From Micrococcus sp023147585 (GTDB taxonomy: Bacteria; Actinomycetota; Actinomycetes; Actinomycetales; Micrococcaceae): 64,000 nt of DNA. A model generated the notes under the pieces. The model did not search any database. It saw only the letters and a list, made by a program, of their open reading frames with translations, and was not told the DNA's origin. The stretch covers positions 868,001-932,000 of the forward strand of contig NZ_CP085253.1 in NCBI RefSeq assembly GCF_044872765.1, read 5' to 3'. Of this stretch, positions 1 to 9,085 are shown in pieces; within the stretch, counting starts at the first letter, position 1; each line of letters opens with the position of its first letter. The translations under genes and the position numbers were made by a program.

Positions 1-778
1 GGTCGCCGAAGTCCATCGCGTCGCGCTCCTGCTTGGCCTCGTCGTAGCGGGCCACGAGGTCGGCCATGAGGGCCCGGTCCTCGAACGCCTCGATCAGCTC
101 GAGGATCACGCGGGAGGGCTCCTTCATGCGGGCCGGGAGCGGGAGCCCCCGGCCCTGGGCGACGAGCGCCTCCAGGTGCGCACGGACGTCCTCGGGGGCC
201 ACGAGGTGCTCCGCCATGTCCCCCGCGAGGCGCAGCGCCTGGGAGATCAGCGTGGAGGGCCGGACGCCGAGGCGGTCCGCCACGATCGGATGGGACTCCA
301 CGACGCCGGCCATGATCCGGTGCGCGTCGGCGTCGCCGAGCAGCACGGCCTCGGGCTCCACGCCGATGCGCAGCCCGTGGTCGCGCACGAGCGCGCCCGC
401 GTAGGAGTGGTACGTGGACACGGCGGCGCGGCCGAGGTCCTCCGGCTCGCCGTCGAACCCGGGGATCACGAGCCCGGAGCGCAGCAGGGCGTCCACCTTG
501 TCGTTGATGCGGTGGGCCAGCTCGCCGGCGGCCTTGCGCGTGAACGTGACGCCGAGGATCTGGTCGGGCCGCGCGTGGCCGTTGGCCACGAGCCAGACCA
601 CGCGGTCGGACATCGTGGCGGTCTTGCCGGAGCCGGCGCCGGCCATGACGAGCCGGGGCGTGAGCGGAGCGGTGATGACCTCGGCCTGCTCGTCCGTGGG
701 CGGATGCACCTTCAGGCGGGCGGCGATGTCCTCCGGCGCGTGGACCGCGGCGGGGACGTCCATGTTCAGCGGTTCCAT
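1..778 (-). CDS. adnB: AdnB-like UvrD-family helicase-nuclease subunit (N-terminal part; runs off the window)
   Basis: This is the N-terminal 259 codons of a superfamily 1 helicase; the remainder lies before position 1. The reading frame from the ATG at 778 gives a canonical Walker A motif AGAGSGKT about 40 residues in, preceded by the Q-motif-like stretch HPPTDEQAEV. Downstream is FTRKAAGEL, typical of motif Ia in UvrD/AdnB proteins. The gene overlaps the end of the upstream adnA by 13 nt, the same order as adnA-adnB in mycobacteria, where the heterodimer resects double-strand breaks. An alternative ATG lies five codons in, at 763. The C-terminal RecB-type nuclease expected of AdnB is outside the window. 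The assignment rests on the pairing and the intact Walker A. Confidence 0.85.
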   Translation of the reverse strand, partial: MEPLNMDVPAAVHAPEDIAARLKVHPPTDEQAEVITAPLTPRLVMAGAGSGKTATMSDRVVWLVANGHARPDQILGVTFTRKAAGELAHRINDKVDALLRSGLVIPGFDGEPEDLGRAAVSTYHSYAGALVRDHGLRIGVEPEAVLLGDADAHRIMAGVVESHPIVADRLGVRPSTLISQALRLAGDMAEHLVAPEDVRAHLEALVAQGRGLPLPARMKEPSRVILELIEAFEDRALMADLVARYDEAKQERDAMDFGD

Positions 779-3700
779 TCGGTGACCTGCCTTCCTTCGG
801 CGCAGAGGGGACAGACGGACGGCAGGGCGCAGCCGGCGGACCCGTCGTGGAGGGCGAGGAAGCGGGGCCCGACGGTCCGGCGGGCGGCCGTGAAGACCTG
901 GTCGAGGGCCCAGCGGTCCTCGTCGGTCAGCGCGGCCTGCTCCTGCACCTTCGTCTTCTGGGTGCCCGCGCCGAGCTGGACGAGCGCGGCCCCGGCCGGG
1001 GCGGACGGCTCCGCCAGCTGCGCGAGGGCGGCCCGCAGCGCCGGGTCGGCCTCCGGGTCATCCCGCAGCACCGACACCCCGTGCGCGCGCAGGGCGACCT
1101 GGTAGGCGGCGAGCTGCGGCTGGCGGGGCAGCTCGGCCGCCGACGGCGCGCGGCGGCCCGTCTTGAGGTCGACGATGTACGGGCGTCCGGCCGCGTCCAC
1201 CTCGAGCCGGTCGATGACGCCGTTGATCAGCACCGTCAGTCCCGCCCACGTGAGTTCGGCCCGCATGGGCACCTCCTGGGCCAGGGCGCGCCGCCCCGCG
1301 GCCCGCACGACGGAGAGGTAGCCGAGGTAGGCCTTCGCCAGCTCGCGGGCCCGGGCGTGCTCGAGCTCGCTGACCCACCCCCCGGGCAGGCCCAGCTCCG
1401 GCAGGCGACGCTCGAGCTCGGCGCGCACGGCCTCGGGCGGGCCGTCCGGGTGGTGCTCGGCCACGGAGTGGACGAGGGTGCCCACGGACTGCGCCAGCGT
1501 CGCTCCAGCCTGGGACCCCACGTGGTAGAGCAGCCAGTTGAGGGGATTGGTCAGAGCAGTCTCCACGCGGGACGGCGAGAGGCGGACCGGGTGGTGGGCC
1601 ACGTCCGTGAGGGCCTCCTCTGTGGACAGCGGCGCGAGGCCCCACCAGTGCGCGGGGTCTGCGGTCTCCACGCCGTCCGCGGCCAGCCGGGCGAGGGCCG
1701 CGGCGGCCGCCGCCGGATCCACGGCCCCGGCGCCTTCCTCCCCCTGCTCGAGGGCGCGGCGGAGCCGCGCGACGAGCGCGCCGGCCGTCAGCGGCGGCGC
1801 CACCTCCGTGAGGGGGCGGACGCCGCTCTCATCGTCGCCGGGTTCCGCGGGGGCCAGGAGGTCGAGGAAGTCGGAGGGCATTTCGTCCTCGTTCCGCACG
1901 GCGGTGGCGAGGACGCGGCGGCGCGCCCGGGAGACCGCCGCCGCCAGCATGCGCAGCTCGTCCTGCCGCGTCTCCTGCAACCGGGTGCGGTGGTCCGTCG
2001 GCCACGCGGAGGGGTCGGGCGCGAGCAGCAGGTCAGCGAGGTCCGTGGCGCCGAGCAGCTGGCCGCGCAGCCGCGTGTTGGGCCAGACGCCGTCCTGCAG
2101 GCCCACGACGATCACGGTGTCCCAGTCGCGACCGGCGGCGACGGCGGAGGCAGGGGTCAGCACGTGGACGGCGTCCCCGGTCTCCGCGCGGCGCGCGAGG
2201 GTGTCCATCGGCAGGTCCTGGGACTCCATGTACCCGCGGAAGTCCTCGGGCGAGGATCCGGGGAACTGGTCCACGAAGCGCTCCGCCACCTGGAACAGCG
2301 CCACGACGGCGTCCAGGTCTGCGTCCGCCCGCCGCGCGTCCCGGCGGGTGTCCGCCCCGTCCACCCGCCCGAGGGCGATCGAGCGCCAGCGGTCGGCCCG
2401 GCCGGAGGCCGACCACAGGGCCCAGAGCACGGTCTCGGCCGTCGCCCCGGGAGCGGCGGCCGCCTCGAGGCCGGCGCGGAACATCCACGCCACGCGCCGC
2501 AGGGCACGATGCCGCCCGGCCTCCTCTCCCGCGAGCGCCGGATCCGCGAGGGCGGCCACGAGCAGCTCGTCCGACGAGCGCCGCCCTCCGCGCGCCCGCT
2601 CAGCCCGCAGCAGGTCCTGGCGCAGCCGCCGCACGTGCAGCGCCGTGGCCGCTCCGTAGCGCCCGGTCAGCAGGCCGACGAGCTCCTCAGGGTCCAGCAC
2701 GGAGACGACGTCGGTCTGGGGGTCCCCCGCCAGGGTGGCGCAGGCGCCCAGGAGGGTCAGCAGCGGGGCCACCGCCGGCTCCTCCTTGAGCACGGTGCCC
2801 GACGCGTCGCGGGTGACCGGCACGCCCTCCGCCTCGAGATGCCGGGCGAGCGCCGCGACGCGGGAGCCGGAGCGGGCCACCACGAGGAGCCGGTCCAGCG
2901 GCACGGACTCCTCGTGATGCACCCGCAGGACCCGCTCGAGGACGAACTGGTCCTCGTCCGCCCGCGAGCGCACGACGTGGCCGCGCACCTCGCCGCCCTC
3001 CTGTGCCGGCAGCGCCGTGCGCCGGGCCCGCTCGACCGGCTCGTGCCGCTGCCGGACCCGCCGGGCCACCCGCAGGTACCCCTCGAGCACGCCGGCCGCC
3101 ATGCGGTGCCCCTGGGCCAGGACGACGGTCCGCTCCCCCGGCGCCGGCGACGCCGGGGCGCCCGGCACGGGAGCCGGGTCCAGGGCGGTGGGGTACTCGC
3201 GGACGAGGTCCGGGCGGGCGCCGCGGAATCCCTCGACCGTGGTGTCGGGGGTCGCCGTGAGGAGGACGTCCCTGCCGACGCCGAGGACGCGGAGGAGATC
3301 GTGCACGGCGGGGGTGGCCTCCTGGAGGTCGTCCACCACGAGGGCGCTCAGCCGGGCGCGTTCCGCCCGGGCGAACTCGACGCCGGCACGGTCCCGCTCC
3401 GGGTCCTCCGGGAACCGCTCCGTCAGGACGAGCGCGGCGGCGCGGATGAGGCCGGCGGGGTCGAAGGCCTCCGCCATGCCCAGGTCCAGGCGGTCCCGGT
3501 AGTCCTGGACGAGGACGGCCGCCGCCTCCCACGCCGGCCGCCGGTGCACCTCGCCCAGCTCCTGCAGGCGGCCGGGCTCCACCCCGAACTCGCTCATACG
3601 GTCCACCAGCTCGCGCACCTCACGGCGGAACCCCCGCGTGCCCACAGCGGGGACGACGTCGGCCGGCCACTCCGGACCGGCCGCGTGGCCCTGGGCGTAG

Positions 3701-4233
3701 CCCTCCAGGAGCTCGGCGATCACCGTGTCCTGCTCGGCGCCGGACAGCAGCCGCGGGGCGTTCGCCAGGTGCCGGAGGGGGCCCGTGACGCGGGCGCGGC
3801 GGAGCAGGTCGAACGCGTAGGACGCCCACGTGCGCACCGGCGTGACGGCGCGCGTGCCGTGCCCCGTGGCCTCGAGGCGCTCGGTCAGGGCGTCGCGCAG
3901 ACGGGCCGCGGCGTCCCGGCTCGGCGCGAGGACCAGGAGGGACTCGGCATCCGTCCCCGCCTCGAGCCGCCGCGCGGCGTACTCCACGGCCGCGGTGCTC
4001 CGCCCCGTGCCGGGCGCACCGAGCACGAGGACGGCCCCGTGCCCGGGGGCGAGGCCCGCCACGGCCTCCTGCGCGGGGGTGAGCTCGACCGTCTCCGCCC
4101 GCTGCCGCCCTTCGCGGACGAGGAGGGCGTGCACGGGCGGCGCAACGGGCTCCTCGGCCTCGTCCGCCGCGAGGATCGCGGCCTCCTCGAGCGCCCCGTC
4201 CGGGGCGGCTGCGGCGTGCTCGTGTGCGCTCAT
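766..4233 (-). CDS. adnA: AdnA-like helicase-nuclease subunit with degenerate Walker A and RecB-type nuclease
   Basis: A 1155-residue protein with an N-terminal UvrD-like motor and a C-terminal RecB-family nuclease, about the size of mycobacterial AdnA. The P-loop reads GAPGTGRST at residues 72-80, so the invariant lysine is arginine. The Walker B region reads VVDDLQE rather than a DExx box. The nuclease motif IVDLKTGRR is present near residue 1020 with an upstream aspartate (NGVIDRLEV). A short cysteine group (C-x6-C-x2-C) lies near the C terminus and could be part of an iron-sulphur site. In AdnAB the A-subunit motor is known to be dispensable, which fits the degenerate P-loop; loss of ATP hydrolysis is inferred. 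It overlaps adnB by 13 nt. Confidence 0.85.
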   Translation of the reverse strand: MSAHEHAAAAPDGALEEAAILAADEAEEPVAPPVHALLVREGRQRAETVELTPAQEAVAGLAPGHGAVLVLGAPGTGRSTAAVEYAARRLEAGTDAESLLVLAPSRDAAARLRDALTERLEATGHGTRAVTPVRTWASYAFDLLRRARVTGPLRHLANAPRLLSGAEQDTVIAELLEGYAQGHAAGPEWPADVVPAVGTRGFRREVRELVDRMSEFGVEPGRLQELGEVHRRPAWEAAAVLVQDYRDRLDLGMAEAFDPAGLIRAAALVLTERFPEDPERDRAGVEFARAERARLSALVVDDLQEATPAVHDLLRVLGVGRDVLLTATPDTTVEGFRGARPDLVREYPTALDPAPVPGAPASPAPGERTVVLAQGHRMAAGVLEGYLRVARRVRQRHEPVERARRTALPAQEGGEVRGHVVRSRADEDQFVLERVLRVHHEESVPLDRLLVVARSGSRVAALARHLEAEGVPVTRDASGTVLKEEPAVAPLLTLLGACATLAGDPQTDVVSVLDPEELVGLLTGRYGAATALHVRRLRQDLLRAERARGGRRSSDELLVAALADPALAGEEAGRHRALRRVAWMFRAGLEAAAAPGATAETVLWALWSASGRADRWRSIALGRVDGADTRRDARRADADLDAVVALFQVAERFVDQFPGSSPEDFRGYMESQDLPMDTLARRAETGDAVHVLTPASAVAAGRDWDTVIVVGLQDGVWPNTRLRGQLLGATDLADLLLAPDPSAWPTDHRTRLQETRQDELRMLAAAVSRARRRVLATAVRNEDEMPSDFLDLLAPAEPGDDESGVRPLTEVAPPLTAGALVARLRRALEQGEEGAGAVDPAAAAAALARLAADGVETADPAHWWGLAPLSTEEALTDVAHHPVRLSPSRVETALTNPLNWLLYHVGSQAGATLAQSVGTLVHSVAEHHPDGPPEAVRAELERRLPELGLPGGWVSELEHARARELAKAYLGYLSVVRAAGRRALAQEVPMRAELTWAGLTVLINGVIDRLEVDAAGRPYIVDLKTGRRAPSAAELPRQPQLAAYQVALRAHGVSVLRDDPEADPALRAALAQLAEPSAPAGAALVQLGAGTQKTKVQEQAALTDEDRWALDQVFTAARRTVGPRFLALHDGSAGCALPSVCPLCAEGRQVTEWNR

Positions 4234-4263
4234 GGGGTCATCCTCCCATCGGCGCGGGACAGG

Positions 4264-4740
4264 TTAAGGGGTGCGCCCGCTTGCCGGGCTGATGCTCCCG
4301 CGGCCGTGGTCCACGCGCGCCGCGAGGTCGGCGATCACCGCGAGCGCGGGGCCGTCGCCGTCGTCGTGGGGATCCCAGGCGGCACGGGCCAGGTCCACAC
4401 GCGGCAGCCCGCCGGCGGCCGGGCGCAGCGGCGTGCCCTCGCGATCGCGCGCGGGCGCGGCGCGGGCGGCGAGGTCCTCGGGCAGGGACCCGTCGGCCCG
4501 CACGACGCGCCACCACGGGGTGCCCGGATCCGCCTCGGCCATCGCGCGTCCAGCCTGTCGCGCGCCGCCGCGGCCCAGGATCCGCGCGAGCGCCCCATAG
4601 GACACGGCACGCCCCGGGGGCACGAGGCACGCGACGGCGGCGAGCGCCTCCGCCACCGTCAGCGGACCCTCGGGTGGCGCGGCGGGGAGGGGAGGAGCGC
4701 GGCGCGGCGGAGCGGGGCGCGGGACGGCGGCGGAGGACAC
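4264..4740 (-). CDS. Alkyltransferase-like (ATL) protein, MGMT family without the acceptor cysteine
   Basis: A 158-residue protein of the O6-alkylguanine-DNA alkyltransferase DNA-binding fold, read from a GTG at 4740. The typical PGRAVSYGALARILG segment is followed by TPWWRVV, where active alkyltransferases have PCHRV. Trp76 therefore occupies the position of the alkyl-accepting cysteine, the signature of ATL proteins, which bind alkylated guanine and hand it to nucleotide excision repair. The N-terminal 25 residues are proline/alanine-rich and probably disordered. It lies upstream of adnA on the same strand, separated by 30 nt. The GTG was chosen because the frame further upstream overlaps the divergent exonuclease gene and shows no family similarity. 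Confidence 0.85.
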   Translation of the reverse strand: MSSAAVPRPAPPRRAPPLPAAPPEGPLTVAEALAAVACLVPPGRAVSYGALARILGRGGARQAGRAMAEADPGTPWWRVVRADGSLPEDLAARAAPARDREGTPLRPAAGGLPRVDLARAAWDPHDDGDGPALAVIADLAARVDHGRGSISPASGRTP

Positions 4741-4806
4741 GAGCCCATCCTGCCCGCCCGCCGGAGGGTGCTTCACGCGTCCGGCTCCGGCGGTAGCGTG
4801 GCGGAC

Positions 4807-5493
4807 GTGAATTGGCATGAGCAGATCCGAGCCGGGTTCGACCTCGAGACCACGGGCAGAGACCCCCAGCAGGCGTTGATCGTGACGGCCACCATCGTGA
4901 TGGTGGACGCCTCGGGCGCGGCCGTGTCCGCCGCCGAGTGGCTCCTGGACCCGGGCGTCCCGATCCCGGAGGAGGCGGCGCAGGTGCACGGTGTCACCAC
5001 GGAGCGGGCCCGCGCCGAGGGCATGCCCGCGGCGCAGGGGGTCATCGAGATCACGGAGACGCTGCGGGACCTCTTCGCGGCCGGCATCCCGGTGATCGCG
5101 TTCAACGGGGTGTACGACTTCACGGTCATGGACCGTGAGGCGCGGCGGCACGGCCTGACCCCGCTCGACGCCGCGCCCGTGATCGACCCCTACGTGCTGG
5201 ACAAGCAGCTGGACCGCTACCGCAAGGGCAAGCGCACTCTCACCGCCGTCTCGGAGCACTACGGCGTGCAGCTGGAGGACGCGCACACCTCGGCCGCGGA
5301 CGCGCTCGCCGCCGTCCAGGTCGCGGACCACCTGGCCCGCAAGTACCCCGCAGTCCAGATCGAGCTGTCGGAGCTGCACGCGAGGCAGGCCCAGTGGAAG
5401 GCCGAGCAGGCCGCCAGCTTCGAGGAGTACCTGCGCCGGAAGGATCCGGCGGCCACGGTCTCGCGGGAGTGGCCGGTCGAGCCCGGCACCTGA
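4807..5493 (+). CDS. 3'-5' exonuclease, DnaQ/DEDDh family
   Basis: A 228-residue stand-alone exonuclease domain. Motif Exo I is visible as GFDLETTGR near residue 11, Exo II as the VIAFNGVYDF stretch near residue 100, and Exo IIIepsilon as EDAHTSAADALAA, giving the DEDDh pattern with its catalytic histidine. Such proteins remove 3'-terminal nucleotides using two metal ions; the substrate (proofreading, repair or RNA) cannot be told from sequence. The GTG start at 4807 lies 7 nt after a TAGCGT hexamer (4794-4799), so the message is probably leaderless. It is transcribed divergently from the ATL gene and converges on hemL with a 21-nt gap. Confidence 0.85.
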   Translation: MNWHEQIRAGFDLETTGRDPQQALIVTATIVMVDASGAAVSAAEWLLDPGVPIPEEAAQVHGVTTERARAEGMPAAQGVIEITETLRDLFAAGIPVIAFNGVYDFTVMDREARRHGLTPLDAAPVIDPYVLDKQLDRYRKGKRTLTAVSEHYGVQLEDAHTSAADALAAVQVADHLARKYPAVQIELSELHARQAQWKAEQAASFEEYLRRKDPAATVSREWPVEPGT

Positions 5494-5514
5494 CCCTCGG
5501 AGCTCGGACCGCTT

Positions 5515-6843
5515 TCAGCCCTGCGGCGTCGCGGCCGCGGCCGCCCTCACCGCGCCGGGAAGGGCCTCGAGGACCGTGCCGATCGCGGCGTCGTCGTGCG
5601 CCGCCGAGACGAACCAGGCCTCGAAGACCGACGGCGGCAGGTACACGCCCGACTCCAGCATCGACTGGAAGAACGGGGCGTAGCGGAACACCTCCTGGCC
5701 CTGCGCGTCGGCGTAGTCCTTCACGCCGCCCTTCGACGTCCCGAACGCCACGGAGAAGAGCGTCCCGGCGCGCTGGATCGAGTGGTCCACGCCCTCCGCG
5801 TCGAGCGCCGCCACGAGGCCCTCGCGGACCGCGTCGGAGGCGCGCTGCACGGCGGCGTACACGGCGTCGTCGGCGCTGCTCAGCGTCGCGTACCCGGCGG
5901 CCATCGCCACCGGGTTCCCGGAGAGCGTGCCCGCCTGGTACACCGGGCCGAGCGGGGCCAGGTGGTCCATGATCGCGGCCGAGCCGGCGAGCGCGGCGAC
6001 GGGCATGCCGCCGCCGATCACCTTGCCGAAGCACCAGATGTCCGGGGTCCAGCCCTCGGGCTCCCCGCTGAGGCCCCACGCGCCGCGGCTCGTGGCGCGG
6101 AAGCCGGTGAGGACCTCGTCCCAGATCAGCAGCGCACCGTGACGCTGCGTGATCTCGCGCAGGAACGCGTTGAAGCCGTCCTGCGGCTCCACCACGCCCA
6201 TGTTGCACGGCACGGCCTCGGTGATCACGGCGGCGATCTCGGACCCGCGCTCGGCGAACGCCTTCTCCAGCTCCTCGCGGGAGTTGTACGTGACCACGAG
6301 GGTCTCGGAGGCGGCGGCCTCGGTGACGCCGGCCGAGCCGGGCAGTGCCGCCGTCGCGACGCCGGAGCCGGCGGCGGCCAGCAGGCCGTCGGAGTGGCCG
6401 TGGTAGCAGCCGGCGAACTTCACGATGAGGTTGCGGCCGGTCACCCCGCGCGCGAGGCGCAGGGCGGTCATGGTGGCCTCCGTGCCGGTGGACACGAAGC
6501 GCACGCGCTCCACGGGGACCTTCGAGGCGATCAGCTCGGCGAGCGCGGTCTCCGACTCGGTGGAGGTGCCGAAGCTGAGGCCGCGGTCCACGGCGGCGTG
6601 CACGGCCTCCACCACGGCCGGGTGGCCGTGGCCGAGCAGCATGGGACCCCACGAGCAGACGAGGTCCACGTACTCGCGGCCCTCGACGTCGTAGAGGTAC
6701 GGCCCCTGCGCGCGCTCCATGAAGCGGGGCGTGCCGCCGACGGAGCCGAACGCGCGCACCGGCGAGTCGACGCCGCCGGGGATGACGGTCTGGGCCGCGG
6801 CGAACGCGGCGGCGTTGGTGGTGCGGGGGGTGCGGGTGCTCAC
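5515..6843 (-). CDS. hemL: Glutamate-1-semialdehyde 2,1-aminomutase
   Basis: A 442-residue PLP enzyme that converts glutamate-1-semialdehyde into 5-aminolevulinate, the second C5-pathway step after HemA. The PLP-binding lysine lies in FGKVIGGGMPVAAL and the upstream LIWDEVLTGFR supplies the cofactor-binding aspartate. The N terminus AAQTVIPGGVDSPVRAFGSV is characteristic of the family. Its start overlaps the end of hemB by 4 nt (ATGA), so the two are co-transcribed. The other haem genes, including the hemA that supplies its substrate, lie about 30 kb away in this window. Confidence 0.97.
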   Translation of the reverse strand: MSTRTPRTTNAAAFAAAQTVIPGGVDSPVRAFGSVGGTPRFMERAQGPYLYDVEGREYVDLVCSWGPMLLGHGHPAVVEAVHAAVDRGLSFGTSTESETALAELIASKVPVERVRFVSTGTEATMTALRLARGVTGRNLIVKFAGCYHGHSDGLLAAAGSGVATAALPGSAGVTEAAASETLVVTYNSREELEKAFAERGSEIAAVITEAVPCNMGVVEPQDGFNAFLREITQRHGALLIWDEVLTGFRATSRGAWGLSGEPEGWTPDIWCFGKVIGGGMPVAALAGSAAIMDHLAPLGPVYQAGTLSGNPVAMAAGYATLSSADDAVYAAVQRASDAVREGLVAALDAEGVDHSIQRAGTLFSVAFGTSKGGVKDYADAQGQEVFRYAPFFQSMLESGVYLPPSVFEAWFVSAAHDDAAIGTVLEALPGAVRAAAAATPQG

Positions 6844-7826
6844 AGGGAGCCCTCCTTCATCCAGCGGCCGAGCTCGGCCGCCCAGTAGGTCAGCACGGTG
6901 TCGGCGCCGGCGCGCCGGATGGAGAGCACGGACTCGGTGATCGCGGCGCGGCGGTCGATCCAGCCGTTCGCGGCGGCGGCCTCGATCATCGCGTACTCGC
7001 CGGAGATCTGGTACGCGGAGACCGGCACGTCGGCCATCTCGGCGACATCGCGCACGATGTCCAGGTAGCTCATGGCGGGCTTCACCATGACCATGTCCGC
7101 GCCCTCCTCGAGGTCGAGCGCCACCTCCAGCATGGCCTCGGTGCGGTTCGCCGCGTCCATCTGGTAGGTCTTGCGGTCGCCCTGCAGGGCGGAGTCGACG
7201 GCGTCGCGGAAGGGGCCGTAGAACGCGGAGGAGTACTTCGCGGCGTACGCGAGGATCGCGGTGTCCTCGTGGCCGGCGTCGTCCAGGGCCTCGCGGATGA
7301 CGCGCACCTGGCCGTCCATCATGCCGGAGGGGCCCACGACGTCGGCGCCCGCCTCGGCCTGCGCGACGCCCATACGCCCGTAGATCTCCAGGGTGGCGTC
7401 GTTGTCCACGGCGCCGTCCTCGCGGAGCACGCCGCAGTGGCCGTGGTCGGTGAACTCGTCCAGGCAGAGGTCGGACATGACGACGAGCGCGTCCCCCACC
7501 TCGGCCTTCACGTCGCGGATGGCGGCGTTGAGCACGCCCTCAGGGTGCAGGGAGGCGGAGCCGGTCGCGTCGCGCGTGGCCGGGACGCCGAACAGCATGA
7601 TGCCGCCCAGGCCCAGCTCGGCGGCCTCGGCCGCGGCCGCCTTGAGCGAGTCGGTGGTGTGCTGCACCACGCCCGGCATGGACGCGATGGGCTGCGGCTC
7701 GGCCACGCCCTCCTTGATGAAGGCCGGCAGGATCAGCTCGGCCGGGTGGAGGCGGGTTTCGGCGACCAGGCGGCGCATGGTGGCGGACTGGCGCAGACGG
7801 CGGGGGCGCTGGTGGGGGAACGACAT
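6840..7826 (-). CDS. hemB: Delta-aminolevulinic acid dehydratase (porphobilinogen synthase)
   Basis: A 328-residue cytoplasmic enzyme that condenses two 5-aminolevulinates into porphobilinogen. The Schiff-base lysine is in MVMVKPAMSYLDI and the second active-site lysine in YAAKYSSAFYGPF. The segment SDLCLDEFTDHGHCG covers the usual metal-binding region, here with fewer cysteines than the zinc-dependent type, as in Mg-dependent bacterial forms. The ATG at 7826 lies exactly 7 nt after TAGACT on the minus strand, so the hemB-hemL message is probably leaderless. In many actinobacteria hemB follows hemD directly; here hemD is about 30 kb away. Confidence 0.97.
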   Translation of the reverse strand: MSFPHQRPRRLRQSATMRRLVAETRLHPAELILPAFIKEGVAEPQPIASMPGVVQHTTDSLKAAAAEAAELGLGGIMLFGVPATRDATGSASLHPEGVLNAAIRDVKAEVGDALVVMSDLCLDEFTDHGHCGVLREDGAVDNDATLEIYGRMGVAQAEAGADVVGPSGMMDGQVRVIREALDDAGHEDTAILAYAAKYSSAFYGPFRDAVDSALQGDRKTYQMDAANRTEAMLEVALDLEEGADMVMVKPAMSYLDIVRDVAEMADVPVSAYQISGEYAMIEAAAANGWIDRRAAITESVLSIRRAGADTVLTYWAAELGRWMKEGSL

Positions 7827-7833
7827 GGCCTCG

Positions 7834-7839
7834 AGTCTA
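7834..7839 (-). promoter_or_regulatory. Predicted -10 hexamer TAGACT of the hemB-hemL operon
   Basis: The minus strand reads TAGACT, then seven bases, then the hemB ATG. This fits the actinobacterial TANNNT -10 consensus with transcription starting at or next to the start codon. No ribosome-binding site fits in the gap. The same arrangement recurs at many genes in this window. Confidence 0.6.
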
Positions 7840-7916
7840 GGCCGTGGGCCGGACGCGGCACGGGTGCGCGGTCCCCCTCAGGACGCCGCCCGGGCCGCCG
7901 ACGGCGAGGGCGCGCG

Positions 7917-8450
7917 TCACCGGCGGGGCAGGGCCGCCAGCGCGTCGCGCAGCGCGGCCGCGCGGGTGGTCGTGTCGATCACGGTCCGGGGACCGTCGCG
8001 GTCGACGTCCCACGCCACCCAGCCGTCCGCCTGGACGTCATCCCAGGTCGGGACCCGGTGTCCGGGGATGTCGGCCGCGCGCGTCTCGACCCGGCGGCGA
8101 TGCTCCCGTTCGTCAGGCAGGACCGTCTCCAGGACCACCAGCCGCGCGCCCGCCCGCGACGCGGTCCCCGCCCAGCCGGCCCGGGAGGCGGGGACGGGAT
8201 GGACGGCGTCGACGACGACGTCGTGGCCCAGCAGCAGGTTGGAGACCGCGAGCTCGTGCACGACGGCGTAGCCCGCAGCGCCCACGTGGTCCTGGACCCG
8301 TCCCAGTGCGGTCTCGACGGCGTCCACCCGCAGACAGCAGGCGCCTGTCGCCCGCGCGAGCGCCTGGGCCAGCGTGGTCTTGCCCGTCCCGGCGCGTCCG
8401 GCGAGCACGCACAGCCAGGGCCGGTCGCCTCCCTCGATCACCGTTGCCAT
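7917..8450 (-). CDS. P-loop ATP-binding protein, predicted small kinase
   Basis: A 177-residue protein with a Walker A motif GRAGTGKTTLAQ near the N terminus, followed by a fold resembling zeta-toxin, chloramphenicol-phosphotransferase or gluconate-kinase type proteins. The central DVVVDAVHPVPASRAGW and the downstream EREHRRRVETR are consistent with a small-molecule or RNA-end kinase lid, but no substrate can be named. The ATG at 8450 was chosen because homologous-looking sequence begins there; an ATG three codons upstream (8459) is equally possible. It is divergent from an acetyltransferase gene. The 90 nt between it and hemB hold the hemB promoter and nothing else recognised. Confidence 0.6.
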   Translation of the reverse strand: MATVIEGGDRPWLCVLAGRAGTGKTTLAQALARATGACCLRVDAVETALGRVQDHVGAAGYAVVHELAVSNLLLGHDVVVDAVHPVPASRAGWAGTASRAGARLVVLETVLPDEREHRRRVETRAADIPGHRVPTWDDVQADGWVAWDVDRDGPRTVIDTTTRAAALRDALAALPRR

Positions 8451-8542
8451 GGGGCCCATGGTGCCGGTGACGACGCCGGCGCGCCCGCCGACCCGCCGGG
8501 GCGGTGTTGACATCCGCACGCCGACCCGATCCCGTGGGGCCC

Positions 8543-9085
8543 ATGACTCCCCCGATCCACCTGCGCCCCCTCCGCCCGGACGACGCCGACGAGATGGTCG
8601 TCGTCCTCTCGGATCCGGCCCTGTACACGTTCACGGGCGGCGAGCCTCCCGCCCGGGAGGGCCTCTCCCGCCAGTACGCCGTCCAAGCCCGCGGCCACTC
8701 CGACGACCGCAGCGAGACGTGGCTCAACCACCTGGTGGTACTCGACGACACCGGGGAAGCCGTCGGCTACGTGCAGGCCACCGTGCCCGTCTCGGGCGGG
8801 CCCGCCGAGATCGCGTGGGTGATCGGCGTCCCCTGGCAGGGCCGGGGCCATGCGACCGCCGCGGCGCGCCTGCTGCTCGACGAGCTCGCCCGGCGCGGGG
8901 TCCCCGAGGTCGTGGCCGACATCCACCCCGACCACGCTGCCTCGGCCGCCGTGGCACGGCGGCTCGGCCTGCGCCCCACCGGACACCTCGTCGACGGCGA
9001 GCAGCGCTGGGAGGGACCCGTCGCCGTCGCGGACGGGGCCGTCCCGGCCATGAGGAGAGGAACCCCGTGCCCACCGACCTGCTAA
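8543..9085 (+). CDS. GNAT-family N-acetyltransferase, RimJ/RimL-like
   Basis: A 180-residue acetyltransferase of the ribosomal-protein alanine acetyltransferase type. It starts with the usual IHLRPLRPDDADEMVVVL strand-helix. The acetyl-CoA binding motif A is IGVPWQGRGHATAAARLLL, and motif B follows as HPDHAASAAVARRLGLRPTG. The substrate is unknown. Its end overlaps the next GNAT gene by 19 nt, so the two are translationally coupled. The overlap region carries the ribosome-binding site (GAGGAGAGGAA) of the second gene. Confidence 0.8.
   Translation: MTPPIHLRPLRPDDADEMVVVLSDPALYTFTGGEPPAREGLSRQYAVQARGHSDDRSETWLNHLVVLDDTGEAVGYVQATVPVSGGPAEIAWVIGVPWQGRGHATAAARLLLDELARRGVPEVVADIHPDHAASAAVARRLGLRPTGHLVDGEQRWEGPVAVADGAVPAMRRGTPCPPTC

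Noticed and set aside
847..5493. 1548-codon open frame on the plus strand across adnA
   Set aside because: It is an antisense artefact of high GC content. Only its last 228 codons (4807-5493) show a real domain (exonuclease).
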